Assembly: GCA_047967505.1 (NCBI GenBank)
Contig: CM106539.1
Source: Dipteris shenzhenensis
Lineage: Eukaryota; Polypodiophyta; Polypodiopsida; Gleicheniales
Reading direction: 5' to 3' (one strand)
DNA length: 64,000 nucleotides
Shown piece by piece: positions 35,551 through 47,200 of this stretch. Within the stretch, counting starts at the first letter, position 1; each line of letters begins with the position of its first letter. The position numbers and the translations under genes were made by a program. A model generated the notes under the pieces. That model was given only the letters and a program-made list of their open reading frames with translations. It was not told the origin of the DNA and did not search any database.

Positions 35551-35965
35551 CCTCTACTGAATATTTGATATGTTCAGTCATTCAAATGTTTTGTCATTCA
35601 TATCTAACTCAAATTAACAAGTCCAACAAGATAGCTCGAATGGCCAAGTCCATCACCCAAGTCAAACAGTATAGCTCAAGTTTGTTCTAGTAATTGGTCA
35701 TATACATTAAACTCCCTACTATACACCTATACATAGTAGGATCATCCAGAGACTAGAAACCTTAGTGTTCTACAACAATGCTATTGAAATAGGCTTATAG
35801 CCTCTCATGCCATACTTGGACAACATGTCCAATGTATCTTGCCTCTGCAACAAGAAAATGCATGAGGTAACTCACCACCTCAATGCTCTAGAAATACTAC
35901 AGCTCATCCAAATCCTTCATCTCCAAATTATACTCTAAAAGTATCTTCATATGATAGTCTACATC
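35551..35965. other. Non-coding stretch
   Basis: No recognisable gene or terminus. Confidence 0.45.
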
Positions 35966-35969
35966 AATG

Positions 35970-36287
35970 TCACCTATCGTTGGGCAAATTCTTGTATAAC
36001 TAGGATAGAGGCATGAGTGTGTATGTGGACATGCATGTGTGTGGATCTAGATTTGATAAGTCATAGTCAATGGATAGTGGAGAGTTGGCTCAGTCATCGA
36101 CGGGGGAGCATTGGATAATTCCACCAACTGATCTCATCCATGAGATCAAGAGCTTTTGTACTTGCCCTTATTTATATAAGGCTCTTCTACTTGAATAAAA
36201 ATATCATACTTGTGTGCTACTATGTTCTTCACATTCTATGTGCCTTGATCTCTCCCACTCCTGAGTCCTCACCCACCAAGTGCAGCA
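35970..36287 (+). mobile_element. 5' LTR end of an LTR retrotransposon (left boundary uncertain)
   Basis: The sequence ends in 'gtgcagca' two bases before an initiator-Met primer-binding site. A TATA box (TTTATATAAG, 36171-36180) lies about 110 bp before that end, as in LTR promoters. The left boundary is a guess: a TG at about 35970 is one candidate. The internal region that should follow is replaced by GA/CT-rich satellite DNA, so the element is broken. Confidence 0.5.
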
Positions 36288-36289
36288 GT

Positions 36290-36300
36290 TGGTATCAGAG
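36290..36300 (+). promoter_or_regulatory. Primer-binding site (initiator-Met type)
   Basis: TGGTATCAGAG matches the first 11 bases of the plant initiator-tRNA-Met primer-binding site. It sits two bases after the LTR-like CA end at 36287. Confidence 0.7.
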
Positions 36301-36302
36301 TA

Positions 36303-36903
36303 GTAGGGGGGGCAGGGAAAAAGGAAGGGGGGAAGGGAAAGGAGGGGGGAGAGAGAGAGAGAGAGAGAGGTGGGGGAGGGAGGAGCAGGAAGTTTGAATT
36401 CCTTGTTGAGGGCATCTTTAATCACATCCTTCCTTCTACTCTCGCCCCCATCTTGGTCCCCTCCCTTCCTCTCTCCCTCTCCCTCTCCCTCTCCCTCGCA
36501 TTGTGCTCTGTTCCCCCTCTCCCTCTTCCTCTCCTTTCTCCTCCCTTCTCTCCCTCTCTCTTCCCATTCTCCTCACTTCTCTCCCTCTCTCTTCCCCTTC
36601 TCCTCTCCTCCCTCCGCCCCTTGCTTCCCCACCCTTTTCTACTCTTCTCCCATGCCTCCCCACCCTCATTTCGCTGCCGCGGCAGCACAGGGGGCCGTGG
36701 TGACCCCCCAAAAAAAAACATTTGGGGGCTATCGTGGCAGTGCGACTCCCCCCCTTCGCTCCCCTCTTATGTAATTAAATTTGCTTTTAAAAAATCATTT
36801 CTCCTCTCTCCTTTCCTCTTGTTGCTACCGCTATAGCACAAGAGACCTCTCCTCCCCTTTCCTCTCCCCCTTTCTTTTTCCTCTCCTCTCTTCCCCTTCC
36901 CCT

Positions 36904-36972
<69 letters not shown>

Positions 36973-37373
36973 CCTCCCTCCCTCCCTCTCCCTCCCTTCC
37001 TCCCTCGCTCCCTCCCTCCCCCCCCCTCTCTCTCTCTCTCTTTCTCTCTCTTCCTTTCGCAAGAGCTACCCTACCCTCCCTTCCCTCCCCTCTCCCTCTC
37101 CCCTTCCCCCCCCCCCTCTCTCTCTCTTGCCCTTCTCTTCTTTCCTTCCCCAAGGCAATGCAAGGGGTTGCACACAAAAAGAAAAAGAAAAAGAAAGGGT
37201 TGCCCGCAACAGTGGGACTCCCCCCTTCCCTCCCCTCTTATCTTAATAAATTTGTTTTTGAAAAATCATTTCTCCTCTCTCCTTTCCTCTTGCTGGTGTG
37301 GTAGTGCAAGAGACCTCTCCTCCCTTTTTGAGTCTCCCGCTTTCCCTTTCCTCTCCTCTCTCTTCTCCTCCCC

Positions 37374-37419
<46 letters not shown>

Positions 37420-37422
37420 CCT

Positions 37423-37485
<63 letters not shown>

Positions 37486-37532
37486 CCTTTCGCAAGAGCT
37501 ACCCTACCCTCCCTTGCCTCTCCTCTCCCTCC

Positions 37533-37574
<42 letters not shown>

Positions 37575-37575
37575 C
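36303..37575. repeat. CT/GA-rich satellite with duplicated ~450-bp unit
   Basis: Starts with G/A-rich then turns into long C/T tracts, including (CT)n at about 36911-36968, 37384-37413 and 37430-37483. A unit is present twice: 'aaaaatcatttctcctctct' at about 36789 and 37259, 'caagagacctctcctccc' at about 36839 and 37306, and 'cgcaagagctaccctaccct' at about 37058 and 37490. All long frames here are Ser/Leu/Pro or Arg/Glu artefacts. Confidence 0.9.
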
Positions 37576-37624
37576 TCTCTCTATCTTGAAGATTTTAGAG
37601 GACTCTTATGGTAAATTAATTTCA

Positions 37625-37725
37625 TGCATGGGCCACGCATACATACATACATACATACATGCATGCACACATACATACATGCATGCATGCATGCGTACAT
37701 ACATGCATGAATGCATACATATAAT
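37625..37725. repeat. (CATA/CATG)n tetranucleotide array
   Basis: Imperfect array of CATA, CATG and TACA units, with alternating 'catacatacatacat' and 'gcatgcatgcatgc' phrases. It sits between the CT satellite and the LINE. Confidence 0.95.
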
Positions 37726-37765
37726 TTTTTCATACATTTAAATTGCTTTTATTCCATTTTTCTAG

Positions 37766-38105
37766 AATCTATTTTTGGATAGTTTGTAGCTTGAACAAGG
37801 ATGGGTTAGCTTTAAACCATGAATTTCCTTTCTTCCCACTTCCCAAATCAATACAAGCTAACACAGGCTTGTGATCTGACAAGATGAGAGAGGAGAAGTT
37901 TGATTTCTTGACTTCTAGAGCCTGATTAATCAGAGATTGGAAAATATACACTATGTCTAGTTTGGCTTCTCTCCTCAGATTGCCTACTTGCCTGTTGCAT
38001 CATGTGTAAATACAGGGTGACCCAATGTCAGCAACTTGCAAGTTTTCCTTGAGATCTTCCCAGATTTCTTTTTCTGTAGCATATTCATTTTCATAGGGTT
38101 GGCAA
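37766..38105 (-). pseudogene. LINE endonuclease fragment, inverted relative to its RT part
   Basis: The minus strand reads AKLDIVYIFQSL then SSLILSDHKPVLACIDLG. This matches the C-terminal end of AP-type LINE endonucleases (LDRV....LSDHKPV). It lies immediately left of, and in opposite orientation to, the LINE linker and RT sequence that starts near 38105. The segment is short, 5'-truncated and interrupted by a stop. Confidence 0.65.
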
Positions 38106-40655
38106 GATGCGGTAAAAAGTGTCCAGACAATTCTAAAGGAAGCCAAAAAAAACAGAGCTGCTATTAGAGCAAGGGGAATGAATAAACTTAACAAGGAGAT
38201 TGAAATAATGGAACAAAGAGCAAGGATGAATGATATTAATGCCCAACAAAAATTACTGGGATAAAAGAAAGGAAATCAGGATACAAGAGCAGATTAAGAT
38301 ACAAAATGCCAAGATTTATTTTAGGGACCGGTGGGTAGGCAAGGTAGACTGACCAACCAAGGAGAATTCATAAGGATTAGGAAAAAGAGGCACCAATACA
38401 GTGGACACAACAGATAACAAGGTCCTAGAGGCTAGGTGTCAATCAGTCCGACAAATCAAAGTGTCTAACTTAGGTAGAACTCATCTAGAAAATGATCTCT
38501 CCCTACATGAACTTAAAGAGGCATCCTTTTCAATGGCTGATGGCAAAACACCAGGAGAAGATGGACTTCGTGTAGAATTCTACAAGTTTTTCTAGGACAC
38601 TGTTGGACCTTCTTTATTGGTGCTAACTAGGGCTTTCTTCCAAATCACTTAAATGGAGGGGTAATAAAGCTCATTCCAAAAGAAGGAGACAGATCAGTTC
38701 TAAAAAATTGGAGACCCCTCACCATGCTAAATTGCTCATATAAGATTTTTGCCAAAGCCAGTGCTTTGAGATTGAGGTGTTAAATGGACAACTAGATTCT
38801 GGAAGAATAGAAAGGATTTGTAAAGAACATACATATTTTGGAGGCTATTATCAACCTACGGGAAGGCTCATTGAAGTAGCAACAAATAAACAAACGTTAC
38901 CTGAGAATGGCCAAGATAACATTGTCATTAATCTTCTACAGTCCCTTGACACCTTGGGACTGGGAACCAAGTTCACCTCTTATGTAGCCCTATTGCTCTC
39001 CAATGCCTTTGTAAAGGTGTGTGTTAATGGAGAAATGTCCTAGAGCTTCATGCTAAAAAGATCCCATAAGACAAGGATGCTCATTGGCTCCTCTCTTATA
39101 TGTTATAGCTACAGATGCTTTGGGATGGCTGATAAAAGACCAGGTGTCAATGGGTGAAATCAATGGTATAGAGCTCCCTTCAGGAAAGCATCTAGTTAAC
39201 CATCAATTTGTAGATGGTACTACTGTGACCATCAAAAACACAGATTTAGATATACAAAGAGCTATGGATTATATGGATATCTTTTGCACTGCATCTAGAT
39301 CCAAAATAAACCACTGAAAAACTAGTTATGCCATGATATCTAGAGACCCCCAAAATCTTCTGGAGAAGATGGGATGCAAGAGAATTCCTCATGGATAGAT
39401 CTTCATACTGTTGGGTATCCCTATGGGTTTCAAAGTTAAGATGAAAGACAAATGGGATTGGTTTCTAGAAAGGTTCAAAAAAAAAAAGACAGACTCAAGG
39501 GTTTGGAGGCAAACTTAGCAGGGGGAAGGGTAGTACTAAACCATTCTATATACCCAATAGATATCTTCTATCTCTCATGCTGGTGTCCTTCCAGAACAAG
39601 CTTAGAAAAGTTTATAAAAATTTGCAAATCCTTCTTATAAGGGGGGAGTGACACTAGAAGAAGAATAGCCAAGGTCAAATGGGCTTTCTGCACTAGACCC
39701 AGAAAGGAAGGAGGTTTGGGAGTTATAAATATACAGTTGGAAGCCTATAAATTAGCAGCCACGTGGATATTAAAAGCCATCACTACTCCTAAAAGTAATT
39801 GGGCTAACCTCCCTCTCAGAAAGTTCAAGTATATTAGACCTTACAGGGCCCCTAGATGGAAGGACTATCCCCTTCTCTCAGCCATATCTTGTTGGGGAGA
39901 TGTGTGGGACAAGACTAGCTTCAAGTCGAAGACATGGCTTGAGATAAGAAGAGAATTTAGACTCAGCAATGCAAATCAAGAGTTGATTATGAGTAGAATA
40001 CAATTGTGGGAGGGAGACATCACTTGGAAAGGGGACACGGTCCTTAACTTCCCTAGAGAGTTTGGCTAGGTAGGCAGGTCATCCCTCTTACCTATCCCCA
40101 CTCCCTCTAAAGGCATTGAAGAGATTGTGACCAAACTTAATGCTAGATGGAATAGTGTTGATAATGAAAGGAAATGGGGTAACAAATTTGAGCCGATATG
40201 GGAAGAAGAATCCAAGAGAAAATGTCCACTTTGTTATGGCTAATTCTACACAAGGTTGTCTGGACTAACTGCAGGAGCCTTAGGATTAGTAAGGGAGATG
40301 GTACATCCAAACACTGTTTTGGTATCAAGGAGTACATCTTCCATTTGTTTATAGCTTGTTGTAGAGCAAGAAAGGTATGGAAATTTGTGCAGTTAAGGAT
40401 AGGGGAACCAATAAACTAGAGGTCTATTCTTTTGGAAGATGCACTCAAACTTCCTTATGCTACATTGGTACACATCAGGGCACATGCATTATGGTTTATT
40501 TGGAAATTTAGAAATGCTTTTCAATTCAATGAAGAGGTTATACATGCTGATCAGATATTTTTTAATTGGTATGATAGCTATTATCCTACTAACTGAACAC
40601 TATTTGCTGTGGTCCAGGTCAAGTTCTTGTTGGACCAAGAGTTTCATAATTATAA
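38105..40655 (+). pseudogene. L1-type LINE reverse transcriptase and zf-RVT, decayed
   Basis: Plus-strand frames read, in order: a basic linker (KEAKKNRAAIRARGMNKLNK, near 38140-38200); SMADGKTPGEDGLRVEFYKF (38530-38595), the RT 'pGpDG...fyk' motif; PLLYVIATDALGWLI near 39090-39140, the 'PLSP.LF.l..d.L..li' motif; HQFVDGTTV (39200-39228), where the usual catalytic F.DD has become VDG; KEGGLGVINIQLEAYKLA (39705-39760), the PK..GGLG region; and CFGIKEYIFHLFIACCRARK (40314-40376), the zf-RVT zinc finger. Numerous stops and shifts show it is dead. The 3' end is near 40650; no clear poly(A) tail was seen. Confidence 0.75.
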
Positions 40656-40834
40656 ATGATTAGGTCTCACAACTGCAGGCAGAGCTTGAAGACCACATTA
40701 AGGATGCAGGGAGGTGTTCCAATTCAAGGGCGTGCAAGCACAGCTCCTACCATCTCTATTCCCTGTTCAAGTAGAACCCTCTATCTAAAGAGCCCTCTCT
40801 GGCACGAACATTTTCTATCACATTGTTCCTCTAT

Positions 40835-40985
40835 CACCGAGTCAACTGTAGCATGCTTTGCTACTAGGTCAACTACAACCTTTGTTGTTACCAAGTCAAC
40901 AGTAACAAATTTTGTTTCCATATCAACTGTAGCTTTTTTGGGTATCAGGTCAACTGCAGCAGATCTTGCTTTTTTTGGGTGGACA
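40835..40985 (-). repeat. Degenerate ~30-bp repeat around AAGTCAACTGTAGC
   Basis: About four to five units of '.tc..tcaactgtagca....ttt.tt' in tandem. On the minus strand the period keeps a reading frame, giving repeated VDL/VDM/VDS cores spaced about ten residues apart in an 80-codon frame (40781-41023). No domain was recognised. Confidence 0.7.
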
Positions 40986-41518
40986 AGGAGGCATCCTGGC
41001 CTTAGGATATGAGATGCAATCATCCTTCAACAAATAGAGCAGCACATGATAAACCACTACTATTCAGAACAGCGAATTTGAGCTTTGGCTCCTCTCCTCT
41101 TTGGCTACTAGATCTTTTCTTTCTCACCTCTATACAGTGGATTTTTGTATGTAAGCTAAATATTCCTCTTTAGAGGAGAATATTTTGTCCATTGTGGACT
41201 TCATTGTACAAATCATATGATTATAATATAATCAACTGTTTCTTTGCCTTTTTTTTTTGCTTTTATTAATTTAAATGTAATTAAATTATTATTTTTTATT
41301 AAATTATTAATTTAAATTTTTATTAAGTGCAACATTATAGAGAGATATTCTAAAATTTATTATGTGGAAATGATAGTGCCAAAAAGTAAACTTTTGATTC
41401 TTAAACAACATTTTCATAAAGTAAACTTTTCATTTGGGAAGGAGTTTTAGGATTAGTCCAAATGTAGACATATGAGTCCAAAATTAATGAAATAAGTGTT
41501 ATTCTACCAAAACAAAAA
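40986..41518. other. AT-rich non-coding stretch
   Basis: Very AT-rich near 41240-41340. No coding signal was seen. Confidence 0.5.
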
Positions 41519-42972
41519 GAAGGCAATAAGAGTGATCATCCTATTGTTCATAAAACAAACCCTTCACCAAAAAACAATTGGATTTAATGATGTTTCCCCA
41601 TGCATCCTCTAAGTTGATTTGCAAGCTCCTTCTTGGTAGTGTACGTTAGGTTTTAGATCTGGCAACTTATCCTACTATCACCTACCAGAACACTCTATTT
41701 ACATTCATTTATTTTAATAGATAGGAGGCTTGAGCTCCAGTTTAGCATTTTGCTCAAAGAAAACTCACTACATCATCAACACGAGTTAGCTTCTCTGAAT
41801 TTCACTTCAATTGCTCATGTGCCAATGCTCTCTTCACAACAGCCCCTGCCCCATCATGCTTACCCCTTCCATGCCCAAAGATAAAATAATCTTTAGGCTA
41901 GTTATGGAAGGATACCTTGCAACAAAGAAAAAAGGCCTCTTCACTTTAAATTGAAAAGTTGCATTGTCTAATGTTCTTTCAGTGAGATAAACCATGTCTC
42001 ACCAACCAACTATGATGTAGCTTAAAACAATGTTGAACAAATAGAGTGTCATGCACCTTATCATCAGATATGTAGAAATGGATATCTTTTTGGATCTCAC
42101 CTCCTATACAAGCATACGTGATTTGCAAATATGACTACTTGCAGAGAAAGAAGCAAACAAAAGATAATAGCTGGCAACACCAAGAGAATGAAAGCCCAGC
42201 CCCTCTGCAGGACACTAGTCCTCCTCCTATCTCTCTTGGCCCTACTTCTGTACCTACCTTTTGCACCTCATGAAAGAGTAGCTATGCAAAGTACCATGCA
42301 TGCTTAAAACAATGCTAACAAATAGAGTGTCATGCACCTTATCATCAGATATGTAGAAATGGATATCTTGATGGATCTCACCTTCTGTCCAAGCATATGT
42401 TATTTGAACAAGTGTAGTGACTTGGTTTGAAATCTAGCGCATGGGCTGTATCTCATTTTGTTCCTTGAATGAGTAGTTTTCAACAAAATCCACCACAGAC
42501 ACAACTGCATCTTGAGGAAACCTTTGCACACACTCTTTAAATTGTTCACTTTGCCACTTGTATATGAAGTTGTGCTTGCTACACTTCTTCAGGTGATTCT
42601 TAGACATCCGTAGCAAGGCATTGCAACTCATTTGCTTGATTGTAAGTACTTTTCTTCTCTTTCTCTCCCTGTCTTACCAACATTTACAAACACATCCTCA
42701 AAAACCTTAATGGAAACACAGTGGGTAAAATCAACAATCTCTTGTGGACGTGCTTTCATTTTTCCTTCTATTTCTCTCCCCCGTCTTACCAACATTTCTA
42801 GACACATCCTCAAAAACCTTAACGGAAACACAATGATGGGTAGAATCAACAGTCTCTTGTGGTGGACACGCTTTCATTATTCTTTTTGGCCCTTAACTAG
42901 CATATTCCTCCATGAGGCATTCCAAGTGATGGAACATGCATCCTGAAGGCATGCGACACAACACCCTTTCCC

Positions 42973-42976
<4 letters not shown>
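41519..42976 (-). mobile_element. DDE-transposase-like repeat, copy A (decayed)
   Basis: This is the reverse-complement relative of copy B at 58.93-60.5 kb. Minus-strand frames read NHLKKCSKHNFIYKWQSEQF (42535-42595), FPQDAVVSVVDFVENYSFKE (42463-42522), SNQVTTLVQITYAWT near 42370-42420, and a degraded SGHGK-like region near 41860-41890. VDF.ENY...NEIQ with a downstream W.DG..SQF and SGHGK..DG.GA.VKR looks like a DDE-type transposase core. Copy A has a ~115-bp duplication at 42660-42890, a second duplication of the 42000-42080 block at 42300-42400, and lacks about 350 bp that copy B has after 'gccagatcta'. An AG microsatellite abuts its right end. Confidence 0.55.
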
Positions 42977-43040
<64 letters not shown>

Positions 43041-43116
43041 CGCATGCACATGCACATGCACATGCACATACACACACATGCACATGTGCATGCACACACG
43101 CACGCACGCACGTGGG

Positions 43117-43160
<44 letters not shown>
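42974..43160. repeat. AG microsatellite passing into CA/CG alternating tract
   Basis: (AG)n runs to about 43036. Then come ATGCAC/ACATGC repeats, ACGC repeats, 'gcgcgcgc' and (CA)n to about 43160. The whole right half alternates purine and pyrimidine for more than 100 bp. Confidence 0.95.
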
Positions 43161-43161
<1 letters not shown>

Positions 43162-43324
43162 ACACCAATGAAGCTAATAAAAGCATAAGGATAGCCATCA
43201 ACATAACATAGTGTAAGAAAATCCTAGCAACAAGTAGCATAAATAAAAAGTACATTAATGAAAGTAAGAACAATAACAATAAGAACGTGCACATGAACAA
43301 GATTGTATTGCATAGTGGTTGTTG

Positions 43325-43790
43325 AACAAGCTTTCACTTGCTCACACACAAAAATGATGATACTTAAGATTCATGGGCCAATGCCAAAAATATGCCTTAT
43401 GTCCAAACAAACTTTGTGTAGATATATTGTTGACAAAAGCAAGATTGAATCTATGATCCCAAGGTAAGAACAAGGCTTTAACAAGGGGCTTGTGGTGCTA
43501 GAAGGATTGACCCTTTTTAGAGAGATTAGGTGAAAAAAGGGTGAACAAGCTGGCACTCACTCTCACACAACAATGATGATCCTCAAGATTCATGGGCCAA
43601 TGCAAACATATGCCTTACATCCTAATAGAATTTGTGTAGATATTCCAAACAAACTTTGTGTAGATATATCACTGACAAAAGCAAGATTGAAACTATGATC
43701 CCAACGCAAGAACAAGGATTTAGCAAGGGGCTTTTGGTGCTAGGAGAATCCACCCTTTTCGAAGAGAGTAGCCGCTACACTCTGAACCTA
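43325..43790. repeat. ~220-bp tandem duplication, diverged
   Basis: 'tgaacaagct..cactt.ctc' near 43323 and 43541 begins two related units. Each runs through 'caagattcatgggccaatgc', 'actttgtgtagatatat', 'acaaaagcaagattgaa' and 'caaggggctt.tggtgctag'. The second unit has an extra internal copy of 'tttgtgtagatattcc'. No coding signal. Confidence 0.85.
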
Positions 43791-44559
43791 AGCCCAAAGG
43801 AGCACTACCCTTTTTCAAAGAGACTAGATGGTTAAGGAAGGCTACAGTCAAAACCTAGGCACATATCTTTTTAGACATCATAAGTATCATGGTGACAACA
43901 AAGCTTTTATCGTAGCAATTGGTACCCACATAAAACATTCATGACTAGTCTTTGCTTAAGTAAAGAAGGAATGAATAAGTGTCTCTTCTAAGGAATGAAG
44001 AGACATTCTGATTTCAGTTCCACCATGTAGGATTGTTACAAAAACTTCTAAGCACATAGGTTGCTCCAAGCATATGTATGCATGTGGTGTAGTACCATTG
44101 GTTTGGACAGTAAGTGCTACATCTGTACCCAAGATTAGTGCAAGATCTACAACCAAGTATAGTAAGGTTGTACCATAGGTAGTGTGAGGAAGGAGATAAG
44201 TGAAAAGGACCTTGTCGATAAGCAACATAATAAGTGAAAACTTGCATATTATTTCCCATGATCAAGAGAACAATGATAAGTCACTGATTAGAATGGCATA
44301 TGTGGAGAATGCTATGGTCAGCCAACATTGTGAGGGTGAGTATGTGCCTATATTAATAATTAAAAGGCCAATACTTGTTTGAAACCTTTACAACATGAAT
44401 ACAAATCAAGCATAGCAGCATGGTACAACCATGTGCCTCAAGAAAATATGCATGCTTTGATGGCTAGCCAAAAAACAAGAAGACAGTCCCATGGAAGTGC
44501 AAACTATGCAACTGTGGGCACAAGTGAACCTGTTCAGATCGTGTCTCAAGTAGCTAGCA

Positions 44560-44719
44560 TACCAATCTAATATCAGAGCATAGTAACCGATAGAACAAGA
44601 ATACCAAGTGGCAAATAAGTAACACAAGGCTAAAGAAGAATACCAATCTAATATCATAGTTAGTCAGCAACCGATAGAACAAGAATACCAAGTGGCAAAT
44701 AAGTAACACAAGGCTAAAG
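44560..44719. repeat. ~80-bp tandem duplication
   Basis: The block 'ataccaatctaatatca...aaggctaaagaag' is present at about 44559-44638 and 44640-44719 with a small indel. It contains an 'atatcagagc' phrase but no convincing primer site. Confidence 0.85.
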
Positions 44720-45575
44720 AAGAGGTGGAGAGGAAGACTCAGTGATGGATCTGGAATGCCTAGCAGGGCACTAAAAAGATCATCATATTTTTTTCTTCGA
44801 CTACAACAAGCATCCTATAGCTCCCAATAACGTATCCTCATAGTCTTTAGCATAGTTGAGACCGTGTAATAGAGCAATACATAGAAGTCAAAACATATTT
44901 ATTTGGCATAAATTCTAAAAGAAACACAAGATTCTATTGTTGGTTAGAATCTTTTATAGCACACCACTAGCATGAATGTGTGCATCCATGTGTGCTTGCT
45001 TGTGTGTGGGTGGGATGGGGGGGGAGAATAGGAAGGGTTAAGCTTAGCACATAATAATACTTTTATTTGGGGTGCTTTTCCAAATATCTCTACAAGCTTT
45101 GAAGAGAAGTATCTTTAACAAAATATGATAAATATTTAATCATGGCACTTATTATTCTCTTATGGGAGCTAGTTCTCCATGAGATGACTAATTTGTTTGC
45201 TAATTGATATTTTCATAAGAGAAAGAGTGTTGTAGTATGGTTTCTATGTAGAGAGAGGGTTTCTCCTTAGTATGTGGAAGAGCCCACCACACAAAACCCC
45301 AAATCATATATCATTTTTAAAGTTTCAAATGTTCTATGTTAAGTGTTTTCACCTCTAGCAAGATGTTTTATTAAAAGTCCCCTTTACATTTTCACAAACT
45401 CATAATAAAAATGAATCCTTTTTTAAACTCCCTCATGTGGTAAATGTGGTGTGAATGATGACAGTAAAAATTTCATGCTGACATAGCAATGAAAATTCTT
45501 GTTTATACTTAAATATTTTGCTACAAGCTTTAAAAGTGAGATGGGTACCCCTAAAGGAAAGCACTAATTAAGCAC
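44720..45575. other. Non-coding stretch
   Basis: No recognised gene or element terminus; G-rich run near 45015. Confidence 0.45.
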
Positions 45576-45579
45576 CTTT

Positions 45580-46080
45580 TCTTGAAGGGTGAGAGAGGAT
45601 TCTAGAGGATATTAATCAGCTCGCAGGAGTCAAAGTACATGTGGATGAAGATGTGTGCATAGCAATTTTATTGAAGAGTCTATCACAAGAAGACTATGAT
45701 GACTTTGTTACAACACTTACCAATCTTCCTGCACAAAAGCTCATGGATCTTTTTAGATCACTCATGGAGGAAGAAAAGAAGATCAAGAAACACAAGGATG
45801 TCATTATAATGAAGCTTTTTTCACCAAGAATACATTCAAAGGATCAACATCGAAGACCTTCTATAAGGATTAAAGCAAATTTCATTTTTGTGGAAAACCA
45901 GGCCATTTTGAGAGGGACTTTTTCATCAAGAAAAGGCTTTCTACAAACCTTGTCAAAGACAATGATGATAAAGAAACAAAAGGTGTTAAGGCCATAGAGG
46001 AGGCAAATTTTATCAAAATGAATGGGCTTTTTAAAGCTTAGTGTTTGATGGAATCAAGATTTTGTCCCTTGGGTAGTCCC
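45580..46080 (+). pseudogene. Copia-type Gag fragment with zinc-knuckle trace
   Basis: The frame at 45600-45780 reads DEDVCIAILLKSLSQEDYDD then TTLTNLPAQKLMDLFRSLME, matching the copia Gag (UBN2-type) segment 'dEd....LL.sLP.sYd.fv..l'. Another frame near 45888-45920 reads CGKPGHFERDF, a CCHC knuckle with its last Cys replaced. No protease or pol follows. It is a truncated, frameshifted fragment. Confidence 0.6.
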
Positions 46081-46439
46081 CTAAAATGATTGTATTGCTT
46101 TGAATTTGAGCGTGAGTTTGAATTGTTTTGAGTAATTCATAGTGTTTAGGACTCTACTCCTAGTCATCTTGCCAAAGAAAACCCCAAGGGGATTGTAAAC
46201 CAAGAGACCCAATGTGGAGTGAGATCATATTGGGGTGAGGACGCCCAAGTGAGTCTACTGTCAATGCAACTAGAGTGAGTGCTAGGTCAAGATCATGAGT
46301 GTTGCCACTAGAGGTGGGCACGCCATAAAGTTTCCCATGGACTACTGCTAGGGTTGAGGTCATCAATTTGAGGGAGGTAACTACCTGACAGAGTTTGGGT
46401 ACATAGTATTACCCTTGTGAGATTTATCTAAAGGGGTGG

Positions 46440-47200
46440 AGAAGGATATTAATACAATAAGTATAAACCCATTGTGTTCACAAAGGAACTTGACGCATGT
46501 TTTATTCCATTAAAACATGATGTTACTACAACTCTTATATCATATAGTTGATCCATCTCAGTTGAAACGGATGCTAGTGATTGTGCTGCTGGCATAGCTT
46601 TGTTCCAAGCTAGTAGACCGATAGACTTTGAGAGTAAAAAGCTAACCAAGCCACATACTTAGAGGTGGCTGACGCATGAAAAAGAAGTTACATGTTGTTA
46701 TTCACACATTGAAAAGGTGGAGACATTATCTATATGGCTCTACTTTTGTAGTCTATGTGAGATGTTATCTATATGGATCTACTTTTGTGCTCTCCAAAGA
46801 ATCATGCAACTTAGGGCAAAGAAAGCCTGTTAGTCCAAGTTGATCTAGGAACTTGACAAATACATTGTAGCTGGCAGGCTATAGTTTTATGGTAAGTGGA
46901 CACCTCGAGTTTTCTCGAAAGGTTAGCAAGTTTAATTAAAAATCCCAAAGGATTCTTAGGTAATGTACATTGGCCCTATGTACAAGCTATCTCATCTCTA
47001 TTGTGGTCTGCTTTCTATCATTAAAAAGATCATTGACGAGGCTTACAAGTTGTAACTACTTGTTGATAGAGTCTGGGTACATCGAGTCTTTCATGTCAAT
47101 TGATTGAAATAAGCTTTTGATGCTGAAGGTAATTTGGTTTTCGATGATAAACTCATAAGATTGGAGGACTATCCACTTATATACCCATGAACGGAATGCC
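46440..47200 (+). pseudogene. Ty3/gypsy RNase H and integrase C-terminus fragment
   Basis: Near 46555-46670 the frame reads ETDASDCAAGIALFQASRPI then FESKKLTKP, and HEKEVTCCYSHIEK, matching the gypsy RNase H segment 'ETDAS..G.GAVL.Q...P.AF.SKKL....Y...EKE..A'. Near 47030-47150 it reads WVHRVFHVN.LK.AFDAEGN, matching 'VHPVFHVS.LK' of integrase C-terminus. The integrase core between them is missing, so there is an internal deletion in addition to stops. Confidence 0.65.

Noticed and set aside
36140-37741. Frames up to 277 codons on both strands
   Set aside because: Low-complexity translation of CT-rich satellite; long frames arise because the repeats lack stop codons.
42877-43300. Cys/Val/Ala and Arg/Glu/His-rich frames up to 135 codons
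   Set aside because: Artefacts of the AG and CA microsatellites.
44560-44600. Primer-binding site at 'aatatcagagc'
   Set aside because: It lacks the TGG start and no LTR-like end precedes it.
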